Origin: Rhinopithecus roxellana
Lineage: Eukaryota > Chordata > Mammalia > Primates > Cercopithecidae
Direction: 5' to 3'
Length of the DNA stretch: 64,000 nucleotides
Assembly (NCBI RefSeq): GCF_007565055.1
Contig: NC_044556.1
Location: forward strand, 138,111,808 to 138,175,807
Shown: one piece after another, positions 1 through 10,611 of the stretch
Layout of the letters: each line of letters starts with the position of its first letter
Position numbering within the stretch: the first letter of the stretch is position 1
The notes under the pieces: generated by a model
The model's database searches: none
Seen by the model: the letters and a program-made list of their open reading frames with translations, nothing else
Told to the model about the DNA's origin: nothing
Program-made: the position numbers and the translations under genes

Positions 1-540
1 CTGTGTCTGAAATGACAACTTCATGCTATTCACAGAGTAGCTCTGTAATAACATCATTTCTCCCTTGGTAAAATCCTATTTATAATGAATGATCCAGACT
101 GCCTGTTCTGTGGCACTTAAAATGTTCCAAATTAAAAAGAATAACTCAATTAGCTTGTGTTAAGAACATTCTGGAAGAATAACACAATATAGTCATATTT
201 GAACATGGAGAGGGTTGGGAAATGTTTAGAGCAAAGTTGGGACCTGACAACCTTAGTCACAGCTAAGATGGCAAAATGGAGAATTATATATTAATTGCTT
301 TGGGGGAGGCAGAAAAACTCAGAATTTAGCAACTTACTATGTGGCAGCTAATGATACTTGATTATTTTTGAAAGATGATAAGGGATTTGATTTGATATTT
401 ATCAGGTACACACACTCCTCTCATCTTGTTTCAGCTATATTATTCCTTTATTCCTGAATATTTGGCATTTTCCATTTTAGGAGTGTTTTGCAAGCTGAAG
501 GCGTCACTTAGGAATTTGGACAAATTCCATCAGATAAAGA
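1..540. other. Unique AT-rich sequence
   Basis: I see no gene, RNA or recognisable repeat here. It leads into the LTR-like segment that starts near 540. Confidence 0.5.
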
Positions 541-1040
541 CCATCAGGAACATACCTGTAGTGAAACAAAGGTTTATTAACTTGCTGCATCAAGGGAGAG
601 GACACACAATGAGGCACAACGGACTGGATATCTTAGTAAGAAGAGAGAGGTTGTTTTTTGTTTTTGTTTTTGTGTTTAAACAGAATTTAAGCTTACACTG
701 AACAGCTGTAAAGAATGATTCCAGGAATGCAAAGATTAGGTCTGCCTGAAATATCAGATGAGAATAAATTATGGATAAGTTACTGATAAGAAAATTGCCA
801 AAAGGTAAAGGGTTGTGTGACTTTTGTTGCGTCAGTGTCTTAGTTTCTGGTAAGAATATCATAGTCTGATTATTATCATGACTGAGGGGAAGACTCATTG
901 TGTTATCTTCTTGGAAACTAGACTTGTAAACATGTCTGGAAAGCCCTTGTCTGAAGCTGTGCACCTGAATGGATACCCAAGGCAGCTTCTCAGTGTCCAG
1001 ATGACTCACATGGCAAAGAATCTTCAAACAAGAAGGGTAT
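540..1040 (-). repeat. Possible degraded LTR, minus orientation
   Basis: The stretch has the general look of a retroviral LTR read in reverse. A reverse-strand AATAAA signal (tttatt, about 570-576) lies near the left end, followed by moderately GC-rich sequence unlike the flanks. A reverse-strand frame of 145 residues crosses it but has no recognisable domain, and its start has no support. I could not assign a family or fix the ends; an unrelated old repeat is possible. Confidence 0.35.
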
Positions 1041-2979
1041 ATTCCAGTCTTTCTGATATTATTTCAAACAGTAAAGTTTCTAATAGTCTATAATTTTTGA
1101 AAATAAGTTGTTTTAGCACCTTGTCCTTGATATTATTAAACCAAAGACATTTTTAAAACAATTACAATTTTTTGTGACCAAAATGTAACCATTTAAAAAC
1201 ACTAAATTTACACCATCATTCACATTTACACCATCATATTATTATTTATATATTAGGCAATTAATTACATATTGAGTAATTGTTCTAATACACTTCTATT
1301 TAGTGTAAGAAAAATAAAACTACATAGTCAAAGTGAAGAAAAAGTGTTAAATTTTCATTCTCAGAAGACAGTTTGAACAACCTTCAGGAGATAGATTGCT
1401 TTGAAAGACTGTAGTATTTTGCTTAATTGATTAATGACTTTTGAAATTTTAGCTTCAGGGACTTTTGAAGATTAATTTAAAATGTAATACTGCTATTGAT
1501 TAAAATAATAATTGGCCTGTTATTTAAGGGTTGTCTTTCTCCTTCAAATGAACTTGTGCTATTTCTGAAAAAAAAGTGCCAGATCATCAACATATGAAGT
1601 AGTCAGAAGTATAACTTGATTATATTAAAATGTATCATTTTAGCATCATTAATCTTTACTTTTCAAGCAAAAGGCAATAACTAAGGGGTGAAATTGTTAT
1701 AACCAATGAAAAGTTAAAGGATCCTCAGTCCGGAGGTATAGAGTATCTTTCCTAGCACACTTCCATGCAAACATTAATTTTTTGGGGTAAATGCAATGTC
1801 AGCATCCATAGACTTTGAATAAGAGCAGTTTCTTTTGCTTAATGAGGTGATGTAACCTGTTAATATTTCAGGTCACTACCTTGAGAGCTTTCAGTACTTA
1901 AGCAATTTAGACTCAGAGAAAATGAGCAGAGGGAGAACAAATAGATCAATACATGATTGCTAAGGCGATGACAAATTTGTAGCACTTCACTTTCAACATA
2001 CAGGATCCCAAGAAAAGGCAAAATGTACTGCAAAAATGGGAAAAATAACCAGTTTTTGCCAGGCAGCAGTTATTTCTGTGACACAACATAACCAAAAAAT
2101 ATGCAGTAAAATTGGTTTGTTATAAAAGAACACATAACATTAAAGAGATACACACAGGAAATGTGTGATAAAATATTCTGCTATATATTGGAATTTAACA
2201 AAAGGCAGACCCATCCTGTACGTATCCAATGAGGTATAGTTATGGAGTCCTTATCCTAAGGTGATTTCATCAATAAGGCAATGAACTAGCAAGCACCTAG
2301 AGGCTAATGATGCTGTGATGTATCAGTGTCTTTTAAACTCCATTAGCCAAGGGCAAAAAGAATAGAGATGACAAATACTTCATTAACAAAAGTACAATTG
2401 TGAAATAAACTTATATGAAAATATTAAAGTTTTAGATGTGATGATATTGATGGATTTATGTTTTGAGGGGTACTACTATCAATTATGCTACCATCAAAGA
2501 GATAATGACTATGAAATAATTTTGCTAATTAAAAATCCCTACACCAATCAGTTGACATTTGACAAAATAACAATGTACACTATAGATTCTAAATGAGGAG
2601 ATTTAAAAACTTTGATATGAATTCCTGTAATGTCAACCAAAAGCTAAGGGAAGCTACATGCCAACAGGAAGCAAGTATTATTTCTTGGTCTAATATTGCC
2701 TATAACAGCTAGTTCAACTCTGCCTAATTCTGGACATCAGCTTTAGCAAGTTTACTTGTCAAAGATAACTAGTTCTGTAGTGTTCCACTAGTCTCTATTA
2801 GTAATGAAATGATTTGTTTGATATCTCATCTGTTCAGACTAAGAGTCTTTTTCAAAATTACAATAATCCTTATTTCGTGGAAACTTTGAGAAGTTAAATA
2901 ATGTGCCCAATGTCAGAAAAAGTTTTTGGTTTTGATACTGTCTCCCTAACACCCCTTCTCTTCTAACCCTTCTAATATA
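1041..2979. other. Unique AT-rich sequence, no gene seen
   Basis: About 1.9 kb of AT-rich sequence with scattered short A and T runs. I see no coding frame, structured RNA or clear mobile element. Ancient, strongly diverged repeats cannot be excluded by eye. Confidence 0.5.
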
Positions 2980-3180
2980 CAGATGCTCCTCAATTTATGA
3001 TGGGGTTACATCTGGATAAACTTATTGCACTTTGAAAATATTGTAAGTCAAAAACGTATTTTTAACTTAGAATATTTTCAACTTAAATGGGTTCATCTGA
3101 ACATAATCTCATTGTAAGAAAACACAGTTATTAAGCTGAAAATTTGTTAAGTTGAACCATTGTGAGTTGAGAACCACATG
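2980..3180. mobile_element. Short TIR DNA transposon (Tigger/Tc1-mariner-like), non-autonomous
   Basis: The left end (cagatgctcctcaatttatg) and right end (gtgagttgagaaccacatg) are imperfect terminal inverted repeats, and a TA dinucleotide flanks each side (2978-2979, 3181-3182), as expected for Tc1/mariner-type insertion. At about 200 bp the copy is internally deleted and has no transposase frame. The motif 'tatgatggggttac' next to the left end is one I recognise from a common dispersed mammalian element, but I do not assert its catalogue name. Confidence 0.75.
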
Positions 3181-3182
3181 TA

Positions 3183-4309
3183 ACAGTCTTGGGAGAGTGC
3201 ACTTTGAGGCCTAGTTTACTTTGGAACAGAAGTGCAGGGCATACACTTTTGCCTACATACCCTGAGTCAGTCTATTGATGTCACTCTTGCCTCTAACCCA
3301 TGAAGATGGCAAATAAATCATCAATCTTCTCTATAATTGATCATAGTCATGATCAATTATATTGTAGAAATGCCTCTGAGTCGCATCCATCTTCTACTTT
3401 CCATGCCATATTTTTAAATTTTGTATTTTTACTCCTTTTCATTTTTAGACTTGCATCCCAATTTATAGCTTGCTTAAATTAGCTCCATTGAAACATTTTT
3501 AGCATTCACTTTCACCATGTTTATCAGCATTACCATCTAGGGAGTCACTGTGTTCTGAACTCAAACAACACTCTAAAAAATCAAATGTACTAGTTGTAAC
3601 TACATCTTAACAAAATAATTTAAAATGACTAATATGATCTGTGTCTATGTGTATCAATTAATATTTAAGACTTTTAAATTCAGGTAAAGACTGTTTAATG
3701 CCTGTATTCAGGCTCAGTCTAACTTTCAGATCCTATGATCCTGAATCAGTAAGAATTTCAACATTATCAGCTCTTCAATCTGGGCCTGGACATCAAGCCA
3801 CAACTGAGGCCAGTCTGACTCTAGAACTGTGTCCCCAGGCCTGACAATTACTCTCCTCTTGTGGATAACAGTTTCTAAGTATCTGTCTTAATTTTTCTCT
3901 GTTTTCTCTTTGCCATTTTAGTGTCGGAATTCTGTCCCAAGTCTGGAAACTAGAAAAGGATTCATTCAAATCCTGTTTCGTAGAACAATCCAAATCAATC
4001 ATCTAAGAACTGAGGTAGGAATTTCACCTCAAAGCAGAATTTATTTAAGAAACAGGTTTTATGTGCTAAAATCTGTTAGATTCTGTAGGTATAACTTTGA
4101 CTACAACTAAAATGATTCTGCCATTGTTTAACTTAAAGGCAATGTGAGATGAAGGCCAATTACAAAGGATTGAGTTATAGATGCTAAAAAAATAAAAAAA
4201 CAAACAAACATTTTTCTGTGTTCTCATAACACTTCTCACACCAAATGCGTGTCTCTTCCATACTAAGCAAGTCTCCAAATCTTCAAAAACTAAATGGTAT
4301 CCTATCATT
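3183..4309. other. Unique sequence with one strong palindrome
   Basis: No gene seen. A 13-bp-arm palindrome lies at 3332-3361 (listed separately). A reverse frame of 69 residues at 3793-4002 and one of 80 residues at 4066-4308 have no recognisable domain and look like chance frames. Confidence 0.5.
3332..3361. other. Near-perfect palindrome (13-bp arms, 4-nt spacer)
   Basis: The arm tataattgatcat is followed by agtc and then by its exact reverse complement. It could extrude as a cruciform or form a hairpin if transcribed. It is not part of a recognised transposon end. Function unknown; AT-rich palindromes of this size do occur by chance. Confidence 0.85.
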
Positions 4310-4929
4310 CAGTCCAATTCTGACACTGTCTACCAGGAGTTAGTGTAGATCCCACAAGTAAATGGATTAGTCCCTCAAGATTGGCTCCACTTCAGACGCC
4401 AGTCTTAAGCCCAGGCCTCCTCACTTCTAACCAACCAGCTACAAATCAGGTCTTTCTACAACCCCTTTCTTGGGTTTGATAATCTGCTAGAATGACTTCC
4501 AGAACTCAGGGAAACACTTTACTTACATGTACTGGTTCCAGAACCTCTGTGTGTTCACTGACCCAGAAACTCTCTGAATTCTATCATTTAGGATTTCTGT
4601 GGATGTTCCATCACATAGGCATGTTTGATTAAGACATCAGCTATTGGTTATTGAAATCAGTCTCCAGTGTCTCTCCAGTCTCCAGAGGGCAGGAGGTGGG
4701 AATGAAATTTCCAATCCTCCAATCACATGATTGGTTGGCAAACAGTTCCCATTCTCCAAGATTCACCTCATTTGCATAAACTCAGGTATATTTGGAAGGG
4801 ACTTATTACAAATAATGAGATGATCCTCTCACCACATCACTTAGGAAAGCCCAAAAATGTTAGCAGCTCTGTGCCAGGAACTGGGGAAGAAGACCAAATA
4901 TATATTTCTTATTATATCATAATATCACA
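4310..4929 (-). mobile_element. Solo ERV LTR, minus orientation
   Basis: The right end reads, in reverse complement, tgtgatattatgat, a typical LTR 5' end beginning TG. Inside, segments such as 'gaactcagggaaacac', 'ctcatttgcataaactcagg' and 'gtgccaggaactggggaaga' belong to a dispersed primate LTR that I recognise without being sure of its name. No internal retroviral genes flank it, so it is a solo LTR. The left boundary is approximate. Confidence 0.7.
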
Positions 4930-5059
4930 GGTGCTATTTGAGAGAATAAAGGGATGCTACAAGCCCATTCTGACCATTTTCTTCCTTGGGAAAATGAATA
5001 TAGATTTATCCAGATTTTTGGTTGTGTGCTCTGTTTGCCAACTAGCCATTGATGTTCAA

Positions 5060-5230
5060 TGTATTTATTTATTCATTCATTCATTCATTCATTCATAATT
5101 CATATTATATTTCAAAGAGTATTTAAACTTGTATTTTATGCTAGCCACTGTGCCAAGTGCTAGGTAAGATAATGACAAACTAAATAGGAGACCTCACTTT
5201 AGGTAATCCACAGTGTGGCATTGTTGATAT
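5060..5230 (-). repeat. L2 3' end, minus, with (ATTC)n tail
   Basis: The (ATTC)n run at about 5066-5094 matches the reverse complement of the short tandem tail of L2. It is followed by 'gctagccactgtgccaagtgctagg', the reverse of the conserved L2 3' UTR. No coding capacity remains. Confidence 0.6.
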
Positions 5231-5997
5231 GAAGAGAAAGACCAACTTAATATGTGAAAGGCTGACAAATAAATTACTTTGATTATGTTGCTCTCTTATT
5301 TTGACTGTTTATCTAGAGATTGAATCTTACCCTAATAATGAATTTTCTTTGGTAAACTATGACTGAGTCAGCCCCAGCCACTCTTCAATTTCCTTTTCTG
5401 CCCCGCCCGCTTCATATTCTCTTTCCATATTCTTTCTAGTGTCCACTCTACTCCAATAAGCAACCAGTTATGTTCTGGTCAATTCTATCATACCATGTAC
5501 TAACTTGATTTACTAGTCATATCTAAGAGTTTCACCAATCTTTAAAGAGTGGAATGATGTTAGAAAAAGCAAAGCAAGTTTTATGAAATAAACAGAGCCA
5601 ATAATAATATAAATCTATATCTAAATATATCTTATTTCACAAAATTTTCTTTAAAAAAGGCTTTATGCTTATTAGCTACATTGGGTAATATGTGTTAGAA
5701 AATCCTTATTCAGTGGAAATATCCGGTCTGCAATCTATTATTGGCAAACTGCTATAGCAGTGATAATGACTGGTCCCTTTATTTGTGGTAATCATTTGAA
5801 AAATGTATGGAATCAATTTTGGAATTCATGTATCACTTTATGGGCTTTGCATGTTAAAAAGGAATGTAGAAATTGATGCAATATTGGTCAATATATGCAA
5901 TTCTGATGGTAGAGATGACAAGTGGTCTCCCCAGTTTTGTATTTCTACTTAATGTCCTCTAAAATTATTCCTGACAAGTAGCTATTCAGTCAGTACA
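5231..5997. other. Unique AT-rich sequence
   Basis: No gene or recognisable repeat seen. A short C-rich patch (about 5395-5415) stands out from the AT-rich surroundings but has no motif I can name. Confidence 0.5.
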
Positions 5998-6240
5998 TCA
6001 CAGTCTTTGTGCATCTAGAAGTGGGCATATGACTAATTTTTGTTTGGTTTTTTGTTTGTTTTTAACTAATGAAATATGAGCAGAAGTGATGTGTGTCATT
6101 TCCAGGCCAAGGTTTTTAAAAAGTTGGTGTTCATTCCCCATACTTTTCCTTCCGACAGCTAGAATTAAATTAGATGTGGTCTTAAATAGAAGAAGCCTCA
6201 TACCTGAAATCACCACATGAAAAGGAGTGATCTGGGTATG
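5998..6240 (+). repeat. Old MLT1/MER-like LTR-type repeat
   Basis: The core 'atgagcagaagtgatgtgtg' followed by 'catttccaggccaagg' matches a dispersed mammalian repeat, probably an MLT1-type MaLR LTR. The same family appears at 33965 and 41990 in this window. A T/G-rich insertion (about 6040-6065) splits the match. Family name and ends are uncertain. Confidence 0.5.
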
Positions 6241-6658
6241 TGGAGCAACGCTTTGAACTCTGACATAATCAGGAAATACTTTTGTTTTATTTCAGGTATT
6301 AGAGACTATATGTTATAGTACCTAGTATTACCCAAACTAATAACTCTCCTGGTACATATTGTGATAATACATTAGGAAGAATTGAAAATAAATTTTTTAT
6401 TCTTATTCAAGCAAAGCAAGTCTCAAATTGTGAATAAATTTTTTTAGTGCGAGGAAAGGATTTAAAAGGATATTCTAGTGTGAAATATCACTTTCTTGAG
6501 CTAGTCAGAGAGGGAGAAACAATTGAATTTGAGTTTTTGAAATGGGTATTTGAATTCTTAATGAATTGATGTTTTTCAAAAAGTATATTTTATCAAATAT
6601 TATTGGAAAACAACGCATTATGTATCCAACATCTAGAGTTATATGTGCATTATCACAT
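6241..6658. other. Unique AT-rich sequence
   Basis: Nothing recognisable between the old LTR-like repeat and the AluS insertion. Confidence 0.5.
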
Positions 6659-6668
6659 TAAAGGTTTT

Positions 6669-6934
6669 GTTTTGTTTTGTTTTGTTTTTTTTGAGATGGA
6701 GTCTCACCGTGTCACCCAGGCTGGGGTGCAGTGGTGTGATCTCGGCTCACTGCAACCTCCGCCTCCCAGGTTCAAGCGATTCTCCTGCCTCAGCCACCCA
6801 AGTAGCTGGGACTACAGGCATGTGCCACCACTCCCAGCTAATTTTTTATATTTTTAGTAGAGACGAGGTTTCACCAAATTGGCCAGGCTGGTCTCGAACT
6901 CCTGACCTCGTGAGCCATTGCGCCCGGCCCCGAC
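6669..6934 (-). mobile_element. Alu (AluS-like), minus, internally deleted
   Basis: An Alu read in reverse: an impure T tail, then 'gagatggagtctcaccgtg', both monomers, ending in 'gcccggcc'. The target-site duplication taaaggtttt is perfect at 6659-6668 and 6935-6944. About 35 bp of the left monomer (the 'cctcccaaagtgctggg' region) is missing between 'gacctcgtga' and 'gccattgcgc'. Two overlapping forward frames here are translations of Alu antisense, not genes. Confidence 0.95.
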
Positions 6935-7200
6935 TAAAGGTTTTAAAGACTTGAAAGCAAACTGGTATTTCTTAATCTCAGATTTTCAAACTTGCTTTAC
7001 AGGGCAAACCTTTTCCCCTTGTAATACCTGTTAATATCTCACTGGAATATGTTTTGAGAAAAACATTGGAAGTACTAGCTCTAAATTACTCTGAACTGAA
7101 GTTTAGCTTCACATAAGATTATCATTCAAGCTGATTACCAAATGTTACTGCTTGTAGCTACCTTTGCAAAAGGGAATGGTGGGTAACATCTAGTCACAGG

Positions 7201-7390
7201 TGTCAGAGGTCAGGCGTTGAATCCTGATTCTATCTCTCACTGCTAGCTGTATGAATGGGAGCAATTTCCTCTGGTCCTAAATTTCCTCACTGTAAAATGT
7301 TTTTGTTATGAAAATTAAATTAGTTGATACACATAAAGATCTTATGTGTAGAGCACATAGTAAGCACTCAACAAATATAGATAGTACCTG
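7201..7390 (+). repeat. MIR SINE, plus
   Basis: It follows the MIR consensus in order: 'ttgaatcctgattctatctc', 'ctgctagctgtatgaatggg', 'aatttcctcactgtaaaatg', and finally 'cacatagtaagcactcaaca'. Diverged but nearly full length. Confidence 0.9.
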
Positions 7391-8019
7391 CACCTCTTTT
7401 TAAAAAGTCTAAAGCTACAGAGGAGTGAAGAATCCCATATACTAAAAACAAACAAACAGAAATGAAAATAAAAACAAAATCATCAGCTCAGAGGGTAAAT
7501 GGTATACCATAAATGGACACACCTTTTTTGCAAAATAAAAAGGAGAGATTCATTACTGAAGAAGCAAGATGAAAAGATAAAACAAAGTAAACAAAATCCT
7601 ATTATCATTTGCATACTTGTAACATTTTCCCAGTGTTAATCCATTTTTTTCTTGTTTTTACCACTTCTTTCTCTTAAAATTACTGAAAAAAAAAAAAAAA
7701 CCAGCCTCCAAAATCCTCAAGAATGGTTGATACTTTGGAGAATGGAATAGAAAGAAAGTAGGAAGGAAGGAAAAGCTGCGAAAATTCTGTGTTCCTCAGA
7801 GGAATGAGGCACGTGACAAATGGGAGGCGGCAGTCAGAGGGAGCCCGTAGCTTAATTAAGTCTCATAGGAGAAACTGTGATTGCATCTTAAGTGAGGAGA
7901 AGAATGAATACAGAATGGTTCCAGGACAGTTTGGATCAACAGGGGACCCCCTCCCCTTGTTTCTTCTCTCTGCCTTCAAAAGTGTTTTTTAAATATCAAT
8001 ATATTGTCTTCGGCTTTGT

Positions 8020-8051
<32 letters not shown>

Positions 8052-8749
8052 TTTCAGAAAATTAAGAAGATTGAAAAATAAAATTGGTTTATAAGGGAAG
8101 CTCACTTTGGAGACATGAGATCATTCATCCTGGAAAATAAGTGTCTAGGGGAAACAAAGGCAGTAACAACAATAGGCAGACATTTAAGTGAGGCTTTAAT
8201 CTACAGGCTCAGCACAGATGAAGACTGTATAAAACAACAGATCAGAAGTAGTCCTAGGCAAGAGACTTCACACAGCATAAAGTGTGTAGAGAATTTGTGA
8301 CCTCGGAATTTGGCACTTATTTACTTATCTCTTAATGCGCTGTGTGGAACTTTGCAATGGGTGGGAAAGCATGTGTTAAAGGCATTGATCAAATATATAT
8401 CAACACGTCTCAATCATTTATCCATCCTATTTGAGCCAAACTATTACACTCATGCCAGACAGGGATAGGAAAATGACTCTGTAGTAATTATAGATAAATA
8501 GCTAGTGCAATATTGTGCATTTTATTTTGTGAATAGTGACATGCCATGTTAATGAAAAGAACCACATTTCACTTTTCAGCTTTCTTTAAATTGAAGCCCT
8601 TGAAATCTTTTTGGATATTTTCTTTTCTCATGTAGAACTAAAGTCTAGCTCCTTACATTTTCTCAGGTGTGCTTATGGTTGTAATTCTAACTGTACCCTG
8701 ATGCGACTGATTTTCTTCTTAGCCCAGTTTTGTTCTCTAGTTCCTGCAT
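7391..8749. other. Unique sequence with long T run
   Basis: It contains an A run at about 7684-7700 and a T run at about 8022-8048. A short GC-richer patch (7790-7970) carries a 67-residue forward frame with no recognisable domain. No gene is supported. Confidence 0.5.
8022..8048. repeat. Poly-T tract (about 27 T)
   Basis: Homopolymer run with no Alu or L1 attached on the right side. Probably a simple repeat or the tail of an unrecognised minus-strand retroposon. Confidence 0.9.
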
Positions 8750-8925
8750 AATTTATTCAGTCGTATCTATACAAGTAGGACCAAAACAGAGCTCATGATC
8801 TCCAACCCCAGTGCATTTAGTTTACAAATCAGTAAGTTAGAAATTACCCACGACACTTCCCTGTCCCTCATCATTTACACAAAATTCACCATTGATTCCT
8901 TCTACATGTCATTAAATAATCATTT
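8750..8925 (+). repeat. L2 fragment, plus
   Basis: The order 'caaaacagagctcatgatct', then 'gacacttccctgtccctcat', then 'caccattgattccttctaca' matches the end of the L2 reverse-transcriptase reading frame. Strongly diverged and with stop codons. Confidence 0.6.
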
Positions 8926-9504
8926 AAAATAGTAATTTCATGATTATGTAGTATTTTATTTTTGTTCTCAAATGTATTCAACCATCTTCTCTTCTGGTTC
9001 TTAGTTTTCATTATTATATGTCATATATTAATAACATATACATTCACTAATGTATTAAATAATATAGTATATAATTGATTTTATTAATTACTAATTATTT
9101 CCCTATTGATAATTTCAAACCTCCTAGAAGCCATAAGTTACATTCATAAAATTGGTCTTTGACCTGGGAAAAAAATGATGATGCCAAATGTTTCAATTAC
9201 TTTTGAAACTCAAATATTTGAAAATTTACTCATTGTTTACACATTTGTAAATGTTTTAATGAAAAAGTCAAGAAAATTTAATGTGTTAGAGACCCTTAAC
9301 CAATATTAACATTTTAGAACTACCTACGTCATTACAGATTGCCCCAAAGGATCACACATGTTTCTTTTGTTGACTATATTAAAGAAGACACTATCTTTGT
9401 TGAAATATTTCTTTTATATTGGAAAGAATAGTTGGAACATATGATGTAAAAATGGGTAAAATATTTAGAATCATTTATCTGGAAATAATTCTCTTTATAA
9501 CAAG
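8926..9504. other. Very AT-rich unique sequence
   Basis: Includes a stretch at about 9000-9110 built almost only of A and T. No gene or named repeat seen. Matrix-attachment potential is conceivable but nothing specific supports it. Confidence 0.45.
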
Positions 9505-9670
9505 TGTCTACCAAGTACTAACTATGGTTAGGAACTGTGCTAAGTGCTTTGCATGAGTTGTCTCTCGATGATCTAATACAACTGGTACCATTATCATCAT
9601 ATTGTAGAGAAGGAAAATAACCCTTATGGTAAATATTTGTAAATATTTGTCCAAGACTATTAATGACAAA
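9505..9670 (-). repeat. MIR SINE, minus
   Basis: The reverse MIR core is visible: 'aactgtgctaagtgctttgc', 'ctggtaccattatcatcat' and 'gagaaggaaaataac'. Diverged. Confidence 0.8.
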
Positions 9671-10302
9671 GAGAACATGCTTTTAATATCTGAGTATCCT
9701 GCTATAACTTAGTATTTAAAAATATTATTTAGAATACAGATACAACTAAATTCACAATTCACTACCTTCTGAAAAGAGAGCCAGCTTCAGAAATATAAAC
9801 AACAAAAATTATTTCATCTTGATTATCTATGTCCTTTGTGTGAGTCAGTTTATTCATAATAACAGGTATTCTAAAATTGTTATTATGAAATAATAACATA
9901 TAATTATAAGTGAATTTAACTAAAGGGAAGAAATGCAGGACCAATACTCTTGTATATCTGTTTTTGTACATTTAACAAAGTAACATGGCAGAACTTATAG
10001 CTCTGTTATTACTTTACCAAATTTCTCCTTCTCGATTCCAAATTCCACTTTTTCTGAATTAGCACATTACCTTTCTTTTCATGAACAAGTAAGCAAAGGC
10101 CAGAGTGGTTATATTTTTTTACCAAGGCCAAGAACTTAGTCAAGGACCCAGATACATGTGCAGAATATAATCATTGCACCCTGCTGTCACACATTAACAT
10201 CTTGTTGACTAAAAGTTGACTCATATGATTCTATGAAAACTCGGTAATTTTCAGATATTAAAATTCTCTATCACAGGAAAGTTACTTAAATATTTAAAAA
10301 GT
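9671..10302. other. Unique AT-rich sequence
   Basis: No recognisable gene or repeat. A 69-residue reverse frame (9762-9971) has no domain that I recognise. Confidence 0.5.
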
Positions 10303-10307
10303 AACCT

Positions 10308-10606
10308 TTTTTTTTTTTTTTTTTGAGAAGGAGTCTCGCTCTGTCGCCCAGGCTGGAGTGCAGTGGCCGGATCTAAGCTCACTGCAAGCTCCGCCTCCCG
10401 GGTTTATGCCATTCTCCTGCCTCAGCCTCCGGAGTAGCTGGGACTACAGGCGCCCGCCACCTCGCCCGGCTAGTTTTTTGTATTTTTTAGTAGAGACGGG
10501 GTTTCACCGTGTTAGCCAGGATGGTCTCGATCTCCTGACCTCGTGATCCGCCCGTCTCGGCCTCCCAAAGTGCTGGGATTACAGGCTTGAGCCACCGCGC
10601 CCGGCC
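10308..10606 (-). mobile_element. Young AluY, Old World monkey type (AluYRa-like), minus, full length
   Basis: A complete, little-diverged Alu in reverse: T tail, both monomers, ending 'gcgcccggcc'. The variants 'agtggccggatct', 'cgcccgccacctcgcccggc', 'ctagttttttgtatttttt' and 'acaggcttgagccaccgc' are those I associate with macaque and baboon AluY lineages rather than human AluY. A short duplication (aacct) flanks it at 10303-10307 and 10607-10611. Many CpGs survive, which points to a recent insertion. The forward 62-residue frame inside is Alu antisense. Confidence 0.95.
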
Positions 10607-10611
10607 AACCT

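Noticed and set aside
590..1093. Reverse 145-residue and forward 71-residue frames
   Set aside because: They overlap each other in an LTR-like segment and show no recognisable domain.
6603..6954. Two overlapping forward frames of 84 and 103 residues
   Set aside because: They translate the antisense of an Alu (the familiar SPRLGCSG / SWDYR pattern). Same verdict for frames at 10358-10546, 20370-20705 and 50993-51202, and for the sense-Alu part of 51247-51576.
8022..8048. T run as a Pol III terminator or minus SINE tail
   Set aside because: No A/B box promoter or SINE body adjoins it.
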